Part shown: piece by piece, positions 41,339-51,758 of the stretch
How positions within the stretch are numbered: the stretch's first letter is position 1
Layout of the letters: every line of letters begins with the position of its first letter
Assembly: GCA_903772945.1 (NCBI GenBank)
Contig: CAICTM010000428.1
Coordinates: forward strand, 1 to 64,000
Length of the DNA: 64,000 nt
Direction: 5' to 3'
Origin: Seminavis robusta
Taxonomy: Eukaryota > Bacillariophyta > Bacillariophyceae > Naviculales > Naviculaceae
The notes under the pieces: generated by a model
What the model was told of the DNA's origin: nothing
The model's input: only the letters and a program-made list of their open reading frames with translations
Databases searched by the model: none
Program-made: the position numbers and the translations under genes

Positions 41339-43015
41339 AATCTACGAGCCTGCTTTCCTTAATGATGCTGTGCAAATGGAATTGTTGGGGCTTGATGTTC
41401 TCTAGAAGGTGCATCAGCTTGCTGCATTTCCTCTTGAATGTCACTTTCCCTCCCAATCCACTGCACAGGTCCCACAGCAATGTACTTCAACCTGCATTAA
41501 CTTGAATAAATTACACCATGTAAAACTGATCTTTCTTGTTGTGTAGTTGGCTGTGGTTTCCCTCTTTGGATAGAGCTTCGTTGGCTTATCCCTTTGCCGA
41601 AGCAGGGATCGTTCCTTCCCAGGCTTGACAGCAACAGCTACAGCTAACAGTATGGAAAAAGCTTGGTCAATACACTGTATATGTACTGCCCAGCTTTCTA
41701 GACAGCGGGCGTTGCTGTGCATCATGTGCCATAATCGGAAGCTTTGTATGAGCAGGCCGGTAGACCAGGGCCATCTTCGTTGCCTTTCGCGACAAGCTCG
41801 CGAAGCCCTTCCATTTTCCCTTCGTCCTCTCCTTTTGCACCGCGTGACGATGCACCGGGCGAAAGCCAAATCGTGGGGCCATCGAGACTACCCCGGTACC
41901 CTTGGCTGACAGTAGTGCCCTGAAGAAGGAGTTGTTTCACACCAATAGTCCGTGGACGCCCCTTTGATTGTTCGGTGTTCATTTTACCCGTGCAGTCAAG
42001 ATTGGTTACGAAACGAGCAGATAGAGGCAATTTTGTTTGTTTGTTTGTTTGTTTGTTTGTTTGTTTGAAGCCTTTTTCCATCGGGCTCGTTTTTGGCAGT
42101 TGAATAGTGATGCCATGCATGACGGGTCAACCTCCTTCCACGAGTCGAGCAGAGACTGGCAACTCGATCGGAAGTCCACAATATCGTCGCTGGTGCCACC
42201 AAGAATTGTCCATTAGACGAGGATTCATACACATCTCTCACAATGTTTGTGCTTGCACGACGCAGCAGAGGGACTGTCGATCCCCCCATTGCCGATTGTA
42301 GACCTGCATTGGTTTTTGACGGAGAACAGTACCGTAGCTTTCCAATGAAGCCATTCCAGAGTAGTACAGAGATGGGGGGGCATGACCGCAGTAGAGGATC
42401 GAGGAGGCTGCTTTGACTACATGCACGACTTCCCCGTCGACAAACGCACCGAAGAACCAATTGTGACGGACGCTACGACTGCTGATATGGTTACAGAAAC
42501 CCAATCCAGGGTAGAACGTTTGGGTTGATTGGGCATTGTTTTTGAACGACCCCTTGGAATGCTTTTATTCCGTCATGTGAAACCTGCGATGAAGTCAGAG
42601 CGATGTCCGAGAAACCTTATGAAATAGCACTGATCCATCTCTTTCCCCTACCTAGCTAGAGCAAACTTTTGGACTCTCCAAATAACTAGCCACTTTCGCT
42701 CTCGTAAAAGGGCAGCTTCCTCTCCCCTTTATCGTACGGAGTAGGTTGCCCGTGTGGTCTTTGAGACATCATGTCCTAGCCAAGTCGGTCAGTTATTCAC
42801 TCAAATTTAGCTTGTACCGGTACTGTGTATCCCAAATCTTCAAGCAACGCCAAATCCGGTGAATTGAATCGATGCTGTCAGAATCAGGGCGAATGGTTAT
42901 GCCTTCCACCCACACCAAGTCAACGTTTGATCATTCCATTTCGTTTCATTCTTCCAAACTCTTTTTTGATTTAATTCCTCCAAGTGTTGTAGTATGGTAT
43001 ATTGTAATATCGTGA
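41339..43015. other. Rest of the gene desert
   Basis: Open frames up to 154 codons (41996-42460, 42238-42504) overlap one another and the GTTT microsatellite; no gene called. TAGCTAG and GTACCGGTAC motifs near 42650 and 42815. Confidence 0.45.
42031..42067. repeat. (GTTT)n microsatellite
   Basis: About nine copies of GTTT. Confidence 0.95.
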
Positions 43016-43435
43016 TCAAAATATTCCTTTGGCATGCTGATTGTTGACAAATCCGGCTCTTCGTAGTCCGACATTGTGTCTCTTGACCATGCAGGGATCT
43101 AGATTTTTGCCATCCCAATTGGACACGACTCTTCCAGCACCATTGGCATCGCTTGTTGTGGCGGACACCAACTTTCCATCCTTGACGACAAAAACACCGG
43201 CGTCTTCTCCTTGACGACGACGAACACTCTTGGGTGTGGTAATGCGCAAAAACGAAATGCGGTCGTGCGCTTTTTGCAAGCGGTCCGTGACGGTTTCGCG
43301 TTCGCTTAGAGGCCGACGAAAGGCTTGTCGCAATTCGGATTGTTGTTGTGCCTGGCGGTTGGGTTGTTGTTGAATCAATCGAGCCAGTGTTCGATAGGCA
43401 CTCCGGATGGATTGGGATGGTTGTGCACTTGACAT
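43016..43435 (-). CDS. Small LYR-like protein, probably mitochondrial
   Basis: 139 aa, single exon. The N-terminal half, SAYRTLARLIQQQP .. QSELRQAFRRPLS .. VTDRLQKAHDRISFLRI, matches the helix pattern of LYR-motif (complex I LYR) proteins: a (L/A)-Y-R-x-L near the start, an R-x2-F in the second helix and an A..RI.FL third helix. Such proteins assist iron-sulfur delivery or respiratory-complex assembly. The C-terminal half (GVFVVKDGKLVSATTSDANG..) is unlike the family core. Head to head with a type II NADH dehydrogenase gene, which fits a mitochondrial role. The LYR assignment is inference from pattern. Confidence 0.6.
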   Translation of the reverse strand: MSSAQPSQSIRSAYRTLARLIQQQPNRQAQQQSELRQAFRRPLSERETVTDRLQKAHDRISFLRITTPKSVRRRQGEDAGVFVVKDGKLVSATTSDANGAGRVVSNWDGKNLDPCMVKRHNVGLRRAGFVNNQHAKGIF

Positions 43436-43776
43436 GGTCTACTATTGGTACTGGGATAGTACTGGATTGAAAAGGTTCCAGCAAACAAGGGATGGGATGG
43501 AGTGGTGTTGCTGTGTGGCTGCTTGTTGTCGTGAGGTTGGGGTGTGGATGGTTGCCGTGGTGGCGGGAGTCAATGGAATGACGTCATCACGATTGTATCT
43601 TCCAAGGCGCTTCCAAAAGAAGCTCCTGGATCCAAAAGATACGATTTTTCCATTCTTACAACCAATCGGTGGCAAAGAAGAAAGAAGAGCTACCGGTACC
43701 ACAAGCGGTGACCATAATAACACAAGAACAAAAGCAAACAAGCAACACAACACCTCCAATACAAGTATATCCAATC
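43436..43776. promoter_or_regulatory. Putative bidirectional promoter, LYR-like / NADH dehydrogenase
   Basis: 341 bp separates the two start codons, so both promoters and leaders must share it. No motif is identified. Confidence 0.45.
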
Positions 43777-45321
43777 ATGATGAGAACGAGAGCTCTGTAT
43801 CGAGCGGCTGCGGCTGCCCAAGGCGAAAAGATTGTGGTCTTGGGCAGTGGATGGGGTGGATTCCAGGTGGCCCTGAACGTGAACAAGAACTTGGATTTGA
43901 CCGTGGTATCCCCCAACAATCATTTCCTCTTTACGCCATTGTTGCCCAGTACGGCCGTGGGAACCTTGGAATTCCGATGCGTCCAAGAACCCGTTCGGAC
44001 GGTGCTCGGCCCCAAGGGACAGTTTCTCCATGGCAAGGCACGGACGCTCGATCCGGAAAACAAAACCATTACGGTGCAATCGGTCCACGATGATACCTTT
44101 GAAATAACATATGACAAATTAGTCATTGCCGTGGGTGTCAAGACCAATACCTTTGGCATTCCATCCATCCAGGAAGGAAATGGAATCTTCTTTCTCAAGA
44201 CACTCAAGCATGCACGGATGATCCGAAATAACATTATTGACGTATTCGAAAAGGCCGCCGTACCTACCGTTACTCCTGCTGAACGGAAACGATTGCTTTC
44301 CTTTGTCGTGGTGGGAGGAGGACCCACCAGTTGTGAATTCACATCCGAGTTGCACGGTGAGTACAATTCATTGTCATGAACTGTACAGGGAACCAAACGA
44401 TCCAATCCACGTGTCTGTCTAAACCAAGCCCTTTTTCTGTCTGGTTTCTTATCTTTGCGACAGACTTTGTCAAGCACGATATTTCCCGATTATACCCCGA
44501 TCTCTTACCACTCGTCAATGTTACCTTGGTAGAAGCCGGCCCGGCCCTTTTGGGACCCTTTGACAAGGCATTGCAGGAATATGCACACGGACTCTTCAAA
44601 AAACGAGATATCGATGTACGATTGGGAACTGCCGTCACTTCTGTGGAAGATGTCGAATTGCCCGATTATCATTTCCCCTCGCGACAAGCCATGCTCTCCG
44701 ATGGAACTGCCATTGAGTTTGGGACCATGGTATGGTCGGCGGGATTGGCACCGCGGACCTTTACCACCACAATGACCGATACATTGCCATTACACCCACG
44801 CAGCAAACGCATCCTCGTCGATGACTATCTTCGCGTCAAGGGATACGAAGGGTCCATTTGGGCGATTGGCGACTCGGCCGTCAATGACACTGGAGACACC
44901 GTCATTCCGCAATTAGCGCAAGTGGCACGGCAACAGGGCATTTATCTCGCCAAAGTATTCAATGGAACGCAACAGGAAACCGAAAAGGAATTCAAATTCT
45001 TTTCTCTCGGTAGCATGGCATACATGGGAGACCTCAAGGGAATCTACGATGGATCTTCGGCGGGTGAACCCGGGAAAGAAATGAAGGGAAATCCCAAACT
45101 GCGCGGTCTGCTGGCGTTACTGCTGTGGCGCTTTGCATACTGGGGACGACAAACCAGCATGGTCAACAAAATTCTCATCCCCATGCATTGGTTCAAATCC
45201 TTCATTTTTGGACGGTACGTAGGCGGAATCTATGATTTGATGGATGCATGCAATAATGAGATTCGCTTACATTTTGTGCTCCTTTTGTGATTGTGTGGAC
45301 AGAGATACTTCTCGGTTCTAG
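43777..45321 (+). CDS. Type II NADH dehydrogenase (NDH-2)
   Basis: Three exons: 43777-44356, 44464-45214, 45303-45321; introns GTGAGT..GACAG and GTACGT..GGACAG; 449 aa. FAD-binding VVLGSGWGGFQVAL at the start, LVIAVGVKTNTFGIPS, NADH-binding FVVVGGGPTSCEFTSEL, IWAIGDSA and AQVARQQGIYLAK quinone-side motif, C-terminal WFKSFIFGR|DTSRF. The last exon is only 19 nt (six codons, the first split, with the stop). Reading through intron 2 instead gives an unrelated 24-residue tail, whereas the spliced end matches the family terminus (FGRDxSRF). Exon 1 joins exon 2 as ELH-D-FVKHDI, also as expected. Non-proton-pumping NADH:quinone oxidoreductase; N terminus MMRTRALYRAAAAA is a likely mitochondrial presequence. 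No EF hand seen. Confidence 0.92.
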
Positions 45322-45937
45322 CTAGCTAGATGATCTGGAACGTGGTGTGCTTCTTGGCAAGCAAATGACTTTTCCGTTTCAACCAGTTGGTGGAAGAAGA
45401 AAGAAGATGACAAAGATTTGCAGTTCAAGCAGTTCAAAAAAGCAACAATAATCGCGGAACCAGAATTAACCTGGTATGATATGGCTTGGCAAAGGAAGAC
45501 TTGCTAGCACGCTCAATACGCAGTCTGCGCTGCTTGTCTCACCCGAAGATGCCAGTAATACACTTTTTGTTTTGATGTGATTCTGCCTGGCAGTGCTATT
45601 AATACCGTGTTGTCCAGCTGCAACTCTGTCCACTGGTTGCGGTTTTCGTCGTTGAATACTTTTCCAGTGTTTATTGTCATCGCCCGTCTTTGATGCTCAT
45701 CAGATGCAGATCGCATGCTGAATGCTGCATGTGGTCCAACTTGATTCCTTCCCATGTGAGGACTCATTTAGAGGCGGCTAAGTATAGCTAGCTAGCATCA
45801 TTTCCGACCCTGGAACCTGGGTTGGAGCTTATCCTTTTGATGTGGGACCCTTTTGCTCCCCCCTTGGTTTTGTTGTGGGCGCTTGATTCTCATTTTCCAC
45901 GCCAGACACACCATGTCTTTTACCGGACCTAGGCTGT
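45322..45937. other. Intergenic spacer between convergent genes
   Basis: No gene seen; TAGC runs at 45318 and 45785. Confidence 0.5.
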
Positions 45938-48333
45938 CTAGAAGCAAGGGCAATCACATCCACAGAGCTTGGCAGAGCAGTCAAACTGTAGTGAACATTC
46001 AAATATACGACCATCCCCGAAGGCAGGACAAGACACGTTGACTCCTATGTTGCACAATTCGCCTGAGATACTCCCTGAAAATCCATTGCCAGTGAGATTC
46101 AGGGACTTTAATGCACCAATATCACCCAATGATTGCAATTCCAGGGGAATGGTCCCACCCATGAGATTGTCGTTCAGCCAGCAAGTTTCCATGTAAGTAA
46201 GCAGTCCCAGTTCTGAAGGGACCGAGCCACTGAGTTGGTTGTCCATCAAAAACAGTCCTGTCAAGGAGGAGTGCATTTGGCCATATTCACTTGGTACATT
46301 TCCAGTCAAAAGGTTATGGTGGAGCATCAACGACCTTGCCTCCTTCAACATGGCCAGCTCTGAGGGAAGTTGACCAGTGAGCTGATTTCCCCAAAGTTCA
46401 AACCTGGACAGCAACAACTAAAAAGTTAAGAACTTGTTAAAGCTGCAACAAGGAAGTCACGGTTGTTGTAGTGCACAGACTCACCAGTTCAACTTGACCA
46501 TGTTCCCCAGCTCGCTAGGGACAGTCCCTGTCAAACTATTTCTGTTCATGTTAAAGCTATGAGGAGGAAGCAAGACTGAGTTCAAATGTCAACATTGCAG
46601 TTCATCACACACAAAAAGCAATCTTACGTATCCATGTCAGTCAGCAATGCCAACTCACTTGGGATTGTCCCACTCAACGCGTTCTTTGCGAGAACCTGGA
46701 CAGCAAGGAATGCAAAGTAAGAAGTGGTGGGTGAAGCTTGTAACACTGTAGCCATGTAAGCAGCACAATGTCTCACCAGGCCAAATGAAAAGCCCCTGGC
46801 CAACAGCCCCAATTCGGATGGCAATGGGCCAGTCAGTCTATTGAGGCCTCCATAAATTGAATGAAGCTTCGTAAGCATAGCAATCTCAGAAAGAATGGAG
46901 CCGCCCAAGTCAGTCCGCACAAACGCAAGCAATTCCAGTGATGTCAGTTTGCCAATATATGTGGGAAGGGTGGAACCCGCAAGATTGTTGACAAAAAGAA
47001 CAACACTCTTCAATGAGGTCAGAAGGTAGATTTCATCAGGAAGTTTGCCTTTGAGGCCATTGTTGAAAAGCCAGAGATGCTTGTAGGGCTGGTCATGGCG
47101 GTCTGAGAGTGCTGGGCCACAGGGAAATGGTTCGGTTGGCAATTTCTGAAACATAGGATTGTTCTCAATAATATAACGGCTACTGAAGAATCCAATGCGA
47201 AAAGCATTGAGCAAGTCCATTGCAAACCATTGACATTCATGGTGCTCATAGGAGAGCCATCGGGTGTTGTTCCGCCATTCATTCCCATTGGTAGCGTAGT
47301 AGAGAGTAGCGAGGGCAAAGCGTTGAACAAGCCTGTCTGTTGTGTAGTTGAGGTATTTTGGATCATTGGAGAGCCACTGAAATGCTAGGGACTGGGGAGA
47401 GAGTGGGTCGTCAATGGCATCCACTGTGCCGTTGGGAAGCGCATCAAACATGTGTTGTTGCGGATCAAAGCTTGGAGCCTGGGTTGGCGGTGTAGAAGAT
47501 ACAATTTTTGTCTCTTCATAGGGGCCCTCGGCCAGTAGAAACACCAGCAAAAGCACCACTGTCACAAGTAAAAGTATTCCTCCCATGGCCAGTAAAAAAG
47601 GAGATCTTTTGCTTGTTGATTGTTGTTGAATTTCTCTGTCCATTTCTTCAGCCACTTGTAATAGGTCTTGATCAATTACTCGATGGGCAATCATCAAACC
47701 GGCATCTCCATTTCGAGGTCCTGTCGTGGCTGTACCATTTGCAACAATCACTCCCCTTGTGTGGGGAATTCTAGCAGATCCAATAGGACCCACAGGGTGA
47801 GCTCCAGGGAGCACTGATGGCGTAATGTCCCCTGGCAGTGGCATGATATCATTCTGAAATCTCTGCTGAAGCAACATAGTTCCCGGTCCAATCTTAGTAT
47901 TCAGGTCTCTGTCATCGTCATCGTCAACGCTTCCGGGATGGATAGCGTTGGGAAGAGCAGGAGTCTTCATGGAGTTTCCATGGCTGTTGCTGGCATCTTC
48001 CCCGGTACCAGATGCCACATCAACAGTACCAGTACTCAGAGCAACATCAAGGACATTGTATCTGGCAGGACTCTTCTCGGAGTCTCTGGGGCTGCTGGCT
48101 CTGTCATCATTCTCGATTTTTGGACTTGCAATGTGGTTTACCCCCGTCGAACCCTTCGGTGCAACTGTTGCTTTTTCTTTACATGTACACTGCGGAGTAG
48201 CTTTCTTTTTGTCATCACATTGCTGGAGGGAATCCGCATCTTGAACAAGGGCAGCAACATCTTCATCCTCTAGCCGTGAACACTCGTAGCCGTGGGTTTG
48301 GGTAGCGGTGCTGGTGTCAACCTCCTCTTCCAT
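45938..48333 (-). CDS. LRR single-pass membrane protein
   Basis: Four exons on the minus strand: 48333-46777, 46695-46628, 46556-46485, 46403-45938; 720 aa. Introns of 81, 71 and 81 nt, each with GT(A/G)AG start and AG end. The 81-nt first intron is in frame and could be mistaken for coding; removing it restores a regular repeat (GFSFGL-VLAKNALSGTIPSEL). Residues 1-240 are acidic, Ser/Asp/Pro-rich and probably cytoplasmic; a membrane segment lies at about 245-268 (FLLAMGGILLLVTVVLLLVFLLA). The outer part has a WxxN..W.. cap (TLYYATNGNEWRNNTRWLS) and plant-type LRRs with N-x-L-x-G-x-(I/V/L)-P-S-E-L. The C terminus ends CGCDCPCF. No kinase domain, so a receptor-like protein of unknown ligand, a family strongly expanded in pennate diatoms. 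Confidence 0.87.
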
Positions 48334-48829
48334 GGTGGCAGCTTCTCAATGAGCAACAATTGTTGTTTTGCTGTGAGGCAAGGCCTCTAGCTAGACTAGT
48401 AGGGAGCCGAGGGTGGAGGGCACCGAAGCTTCCCCTTGATTTGCGACTTGCTTGCTTGTTCTTTTCGGGTAATTCTCAAATGTATTTAATTAGGTATCTA
48501 TTATTGGGTTTAAGCCTACTCTGTGACCTTCAATTAATGCCTAATCTTAGGAAGCTCTTGGAATGTGTCCTTATGTCAAAGTTTAGTCCCAAGAAAACAG
48601 GGTCTCAACTCCCCATCTCCCCAATCTTAATGCACCTTCCACGTGTCTTGGCTTCATCCCGCACCCACCCCTTGCCATCGTCCAAGGGAATGATTGCTTC
48701 ATCCCAAAAGCAGCCAACACTACCCCGGATACCAGTGTTCGAGCTAGAGAGACACCAACACCAGGACCTGCTTTTTAGTCTCCAGTCTTCCAAGAAACTT
48801 TGGAAAGGCCCCCAGAAGTTGCCCAGAGG
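48334..48829. promoter_or_regulatory. Divergent spacer between two LRR genes
   Basis: 496 bp between the starts of the membrane LRR gene (minus) and the RI-type LRR gene (plus). Pieces read open in several frames but none is gene-like. No motif is identified. Confidence 0.4.
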
Positions 48830-50995
48830 ATGAGATCCCCGTTCCTGTTTTCCACGATTTCCCAGTTGTCATGGTTTCTCGTGCTTGCTGCATTCCCTCC
48901 ATTGGCTCAAGGCAGCAGTAAAGCATCTTCCAGGACCTTGGATCTTTCGTACAAGCACTATCTGGAAGCATCCCAGCTGGAAGAGGCAATTCGTGTTTGT
49001 GAGAGACAAGATACCTTTGACGTGGATGTTTCATGTTCTCTCTTGGGTGATGAGAAGGATTTCCAGGCAATTGTAAAGGCATTGCTGCCAAAAGAAACAA
49101 CTGCTTCTAGGAAAGAACCTGTGGGAATCAAGTTTGTCTCACGAGGAAATCGGCTCACACCCAGGGCGGTGGAAGGTATCTTTCAGATGTTGCTGGCAAG
49201 TGCGACCAACAACAATCAGACATTATTAGAGAGCAATGAAACAGATGCAAACACCAACAGTACTGATGACAGCATCAGTCAAAGCAACAACACTACTGTA
49301 GAAGACGATGGACAGAAAAACTCTACAACTACACCCACCAATTATGCTGAGAGCATTCCGTCAAGACCTTGGAATGTCCATACACTGGACGTTGGATGGA
49401 ACCGACTGCAGCTGGATGCACCCGGTTGGAAGACCTTTCTCAAGTCGCTACAAAAGTTGCTTCAGACTCCTGAAGTCTGTCCGCAGAATCTATGCTTTGA
49501 GCGATGTGGACTCAGCCCGGGGGCTTGTCGGGCAATAGGAAAGGTACGTCCCTTGACTACAGTATGAAGATCAGTCGAGATGATGTGTTGGTGTCTGTTC
49601 TGATTTTCTTTGCTCGATGTTCTTGACATTGCTCCATCCTACTATGGATCACAGGGTATCATCAACAGGTTTACCACAGAAAACGGCCAGCAGTCAACAA
49701 CAGTAGCAGCAAAACCACTATCACTACATTTGTGTGGAAACCCTGATTTGGGAGATTCGGGTGCAGCCGCCATTGCTGCAGCCATTCGAACAGTAGTCAC
49801 GTCATCCAAAGAGGAGAGACTCTTGCTGGATACATTGGACCTGTCGGCGTGTGAGATTGGAGATGCCGGTGCCGAAGCCATTGCCTTGGCATTGGAGAGC
49901 TGTCATGGCATGTGCATCCGGCAGTTGGATTTGAGCCACAATAAACTAACCGACGTGGGCGCCGCTGCGATTGCACATGCACTGTTAGGCGGCAGTGCCA
50001 TGGTGGAAACCCTCGATTTGAGTGGCAATGCTGGTATCAAGGACAAGTCAGCAATCGTATTGGCAGAAGCTGTCGAAAAGGGAGTAATTACTAAGAGTAT
50101 CCGATTGAGAAGCTGTCAAATCCTAGCCGATGGAGCAGCGGCATTTGGAAAGGCAATGCTGAAGCGATCTCAAAGAGCCATGCCAGCATCTTCTACCCAT
50201 GTTGAAATTGACTTGAGTGGGAATCCCTTGGGTGTCTTGCGGGGCAAGATGAAAAAGGGCAAAAAGTATTCTGCCAGCGCTATCAAGAGCAAGGCCACAG
50301 CGACAACTGCGGCATACGTGTCAATGTTCAAACGAGGGCTGAAGACCGGACTACAGGAATTTGGAGTCGAGCTCGGTGGTGGTGGGAACAGTGGTGAGAG
50401 CGACGACGAGGAAGAAGAAAGAAGTGGCATGAGTGACGATTCTACGGGTGGAGATATCGACCCAGAAAAGGCTCGGTGTGGCATCAAAGCCTTGGCAAAC
50501 GCCATTCTAGATGACGACGACAATATACAGGGAGACCAAAAATCTACTGGTTTGAAGTATTCGTTGGGACTTCGTAGATGTTTCCTGGATCATGGTGCGG
50601 CAGATGCATTGGCTGCTGTCTTGGTGCATGCCAAGGAAGAGATTGGAATTGATCTTTCCATCGATGTAGGGATGAATCCTGTGTTGGAGGAAGAGATGAC
50701 TGAAGCTATTGAGGGTGATGAAACTCAAGAAGATACTCTGAGAGAAATGTCTGATCGTTATTTGGATGCCTTGGAAGCACTACGAGAAGCCCGTGAACGG
50801 GCCATCGAGGCGGCAAAAGCAGCAGCTGCCCGACTGCAGGCAGAGAAGGATTACGAATCGCAATGGGATGTTCCCGATGGGTTTCCGGACGACCCTTGGG
50901 AAGAAGATTGGAGAGAAGAAGAAGAAGATTTCGAGGATGAATGGGACTCAGACGCAGACTATGAGCAACCGTATGACGATGAGGAATATTACTAG
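48830..50995 (+). CDS. Secretory protein with RI-type leucine-rich repeats
   Basis: Two exons, 48830-49543 and 49655-50995; intron GTACGT..TCACAG, phase 0; 684 aa. Signal peptide (MRSPFLFSTISQLSWFLVLAAFPPLAQG). Asn/Thr-rich low-complexity linker with many N-x-S/T sites at about 130-175. Ribonuclease-inhibitor-type repeats from about 250: LHLCGNPDLGDSGAAAIAAAI, LDLSACEIGDAGAEAIALALE, LDLSHNKLTDVGAAAIAHALL, LDLSGNAGIKD. A basic/acidic break (KMKKGKKYSAS; SGESDDEEEERSG) interrupts, then RRCFLDHGAADALAAVL, an Ala/Glu helix and a very acidic tail (EEEEDFEDEWDSDADYEQ). Probably a luminal or exported protein-binding scaffold. Unlike its divergent LRR neighbour in repeat class. Confidence 0.83.
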
Positions 50996-51758
50996 CAGAC
51001 ATACGAATCTAGCAACTAGCTGGTGGTTGGATATTTCTGTACCAATGAATGCATAAGCTAAAATTACACATTATGAGGTGTTGTTTACTGTACTAAATCC
51101 TCCCTGTAGGCATTGGTAAGAGACGAACCATAAGCAAGCAAATGTATGAGATGAAGCGATCTTGCAAAGAGAACTGGCAGCCATGGCAATTTGTGGATTG
51201 TGGGGCCTTAGTTGGTGGTGCATCGCATTTTCTCGACACGTGGTACCTCGTATAGCTCCTCGCCACCCCTTTCGGGGCTTTGATGAAAGCAAAGGTTTCC
51301 GTACAGGTCTATGATATGGATGATTCTTCATCATCGGCCACATCCGTCGTCTTTGGTGGTTAGTCTCTTTTATGTTCCTTACCTCATCGCGTCAGTCTGT
51401 TGTTCGACGAAAGACGTTAGCACAAAGGTGTGGTGTGCCAGATAGTAGATTTGTAACCCCCAAAAGCCTGCACAAGAGAAGCGGAAAACAAATATTAGTG
51501 CAAGCCTTGCGTCGTAAGGGATTGTGTCCAAGACAAGGATGCCATCGCTTCAGTCAAAAGGTGTATTGATTTGGTTTCAGCAGCTTTTTTGTTTAGATCA
51601 CTCAACCGTCAGATGACACGCATGAATGTTTATTTTTGTAAAGCAGATTCTCATCATTCAAATCAATCAATCAACCCACAGCATAATGAAACGCAACAAC
51701 GATAGGCATCTCAATACAGCAGCACTTACAATACTCGAGTCATCAGATAGATGTCTCT
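50996..51758. other. Intergenic spacer between convergent genes
   Basis: Small frames only (for example 51372-51569, Arg/Lys-rich, no domain). AATCAATCAATCAA run at about 51660. Confidence 0.45.

Noticed and set aside
41441-42504. Overlapping open frames up to 154 codons
   Set aside because: Include a GTTT microsatellite read as a Thr-Asn-Lys-Gln repeat, and compete on both strands.
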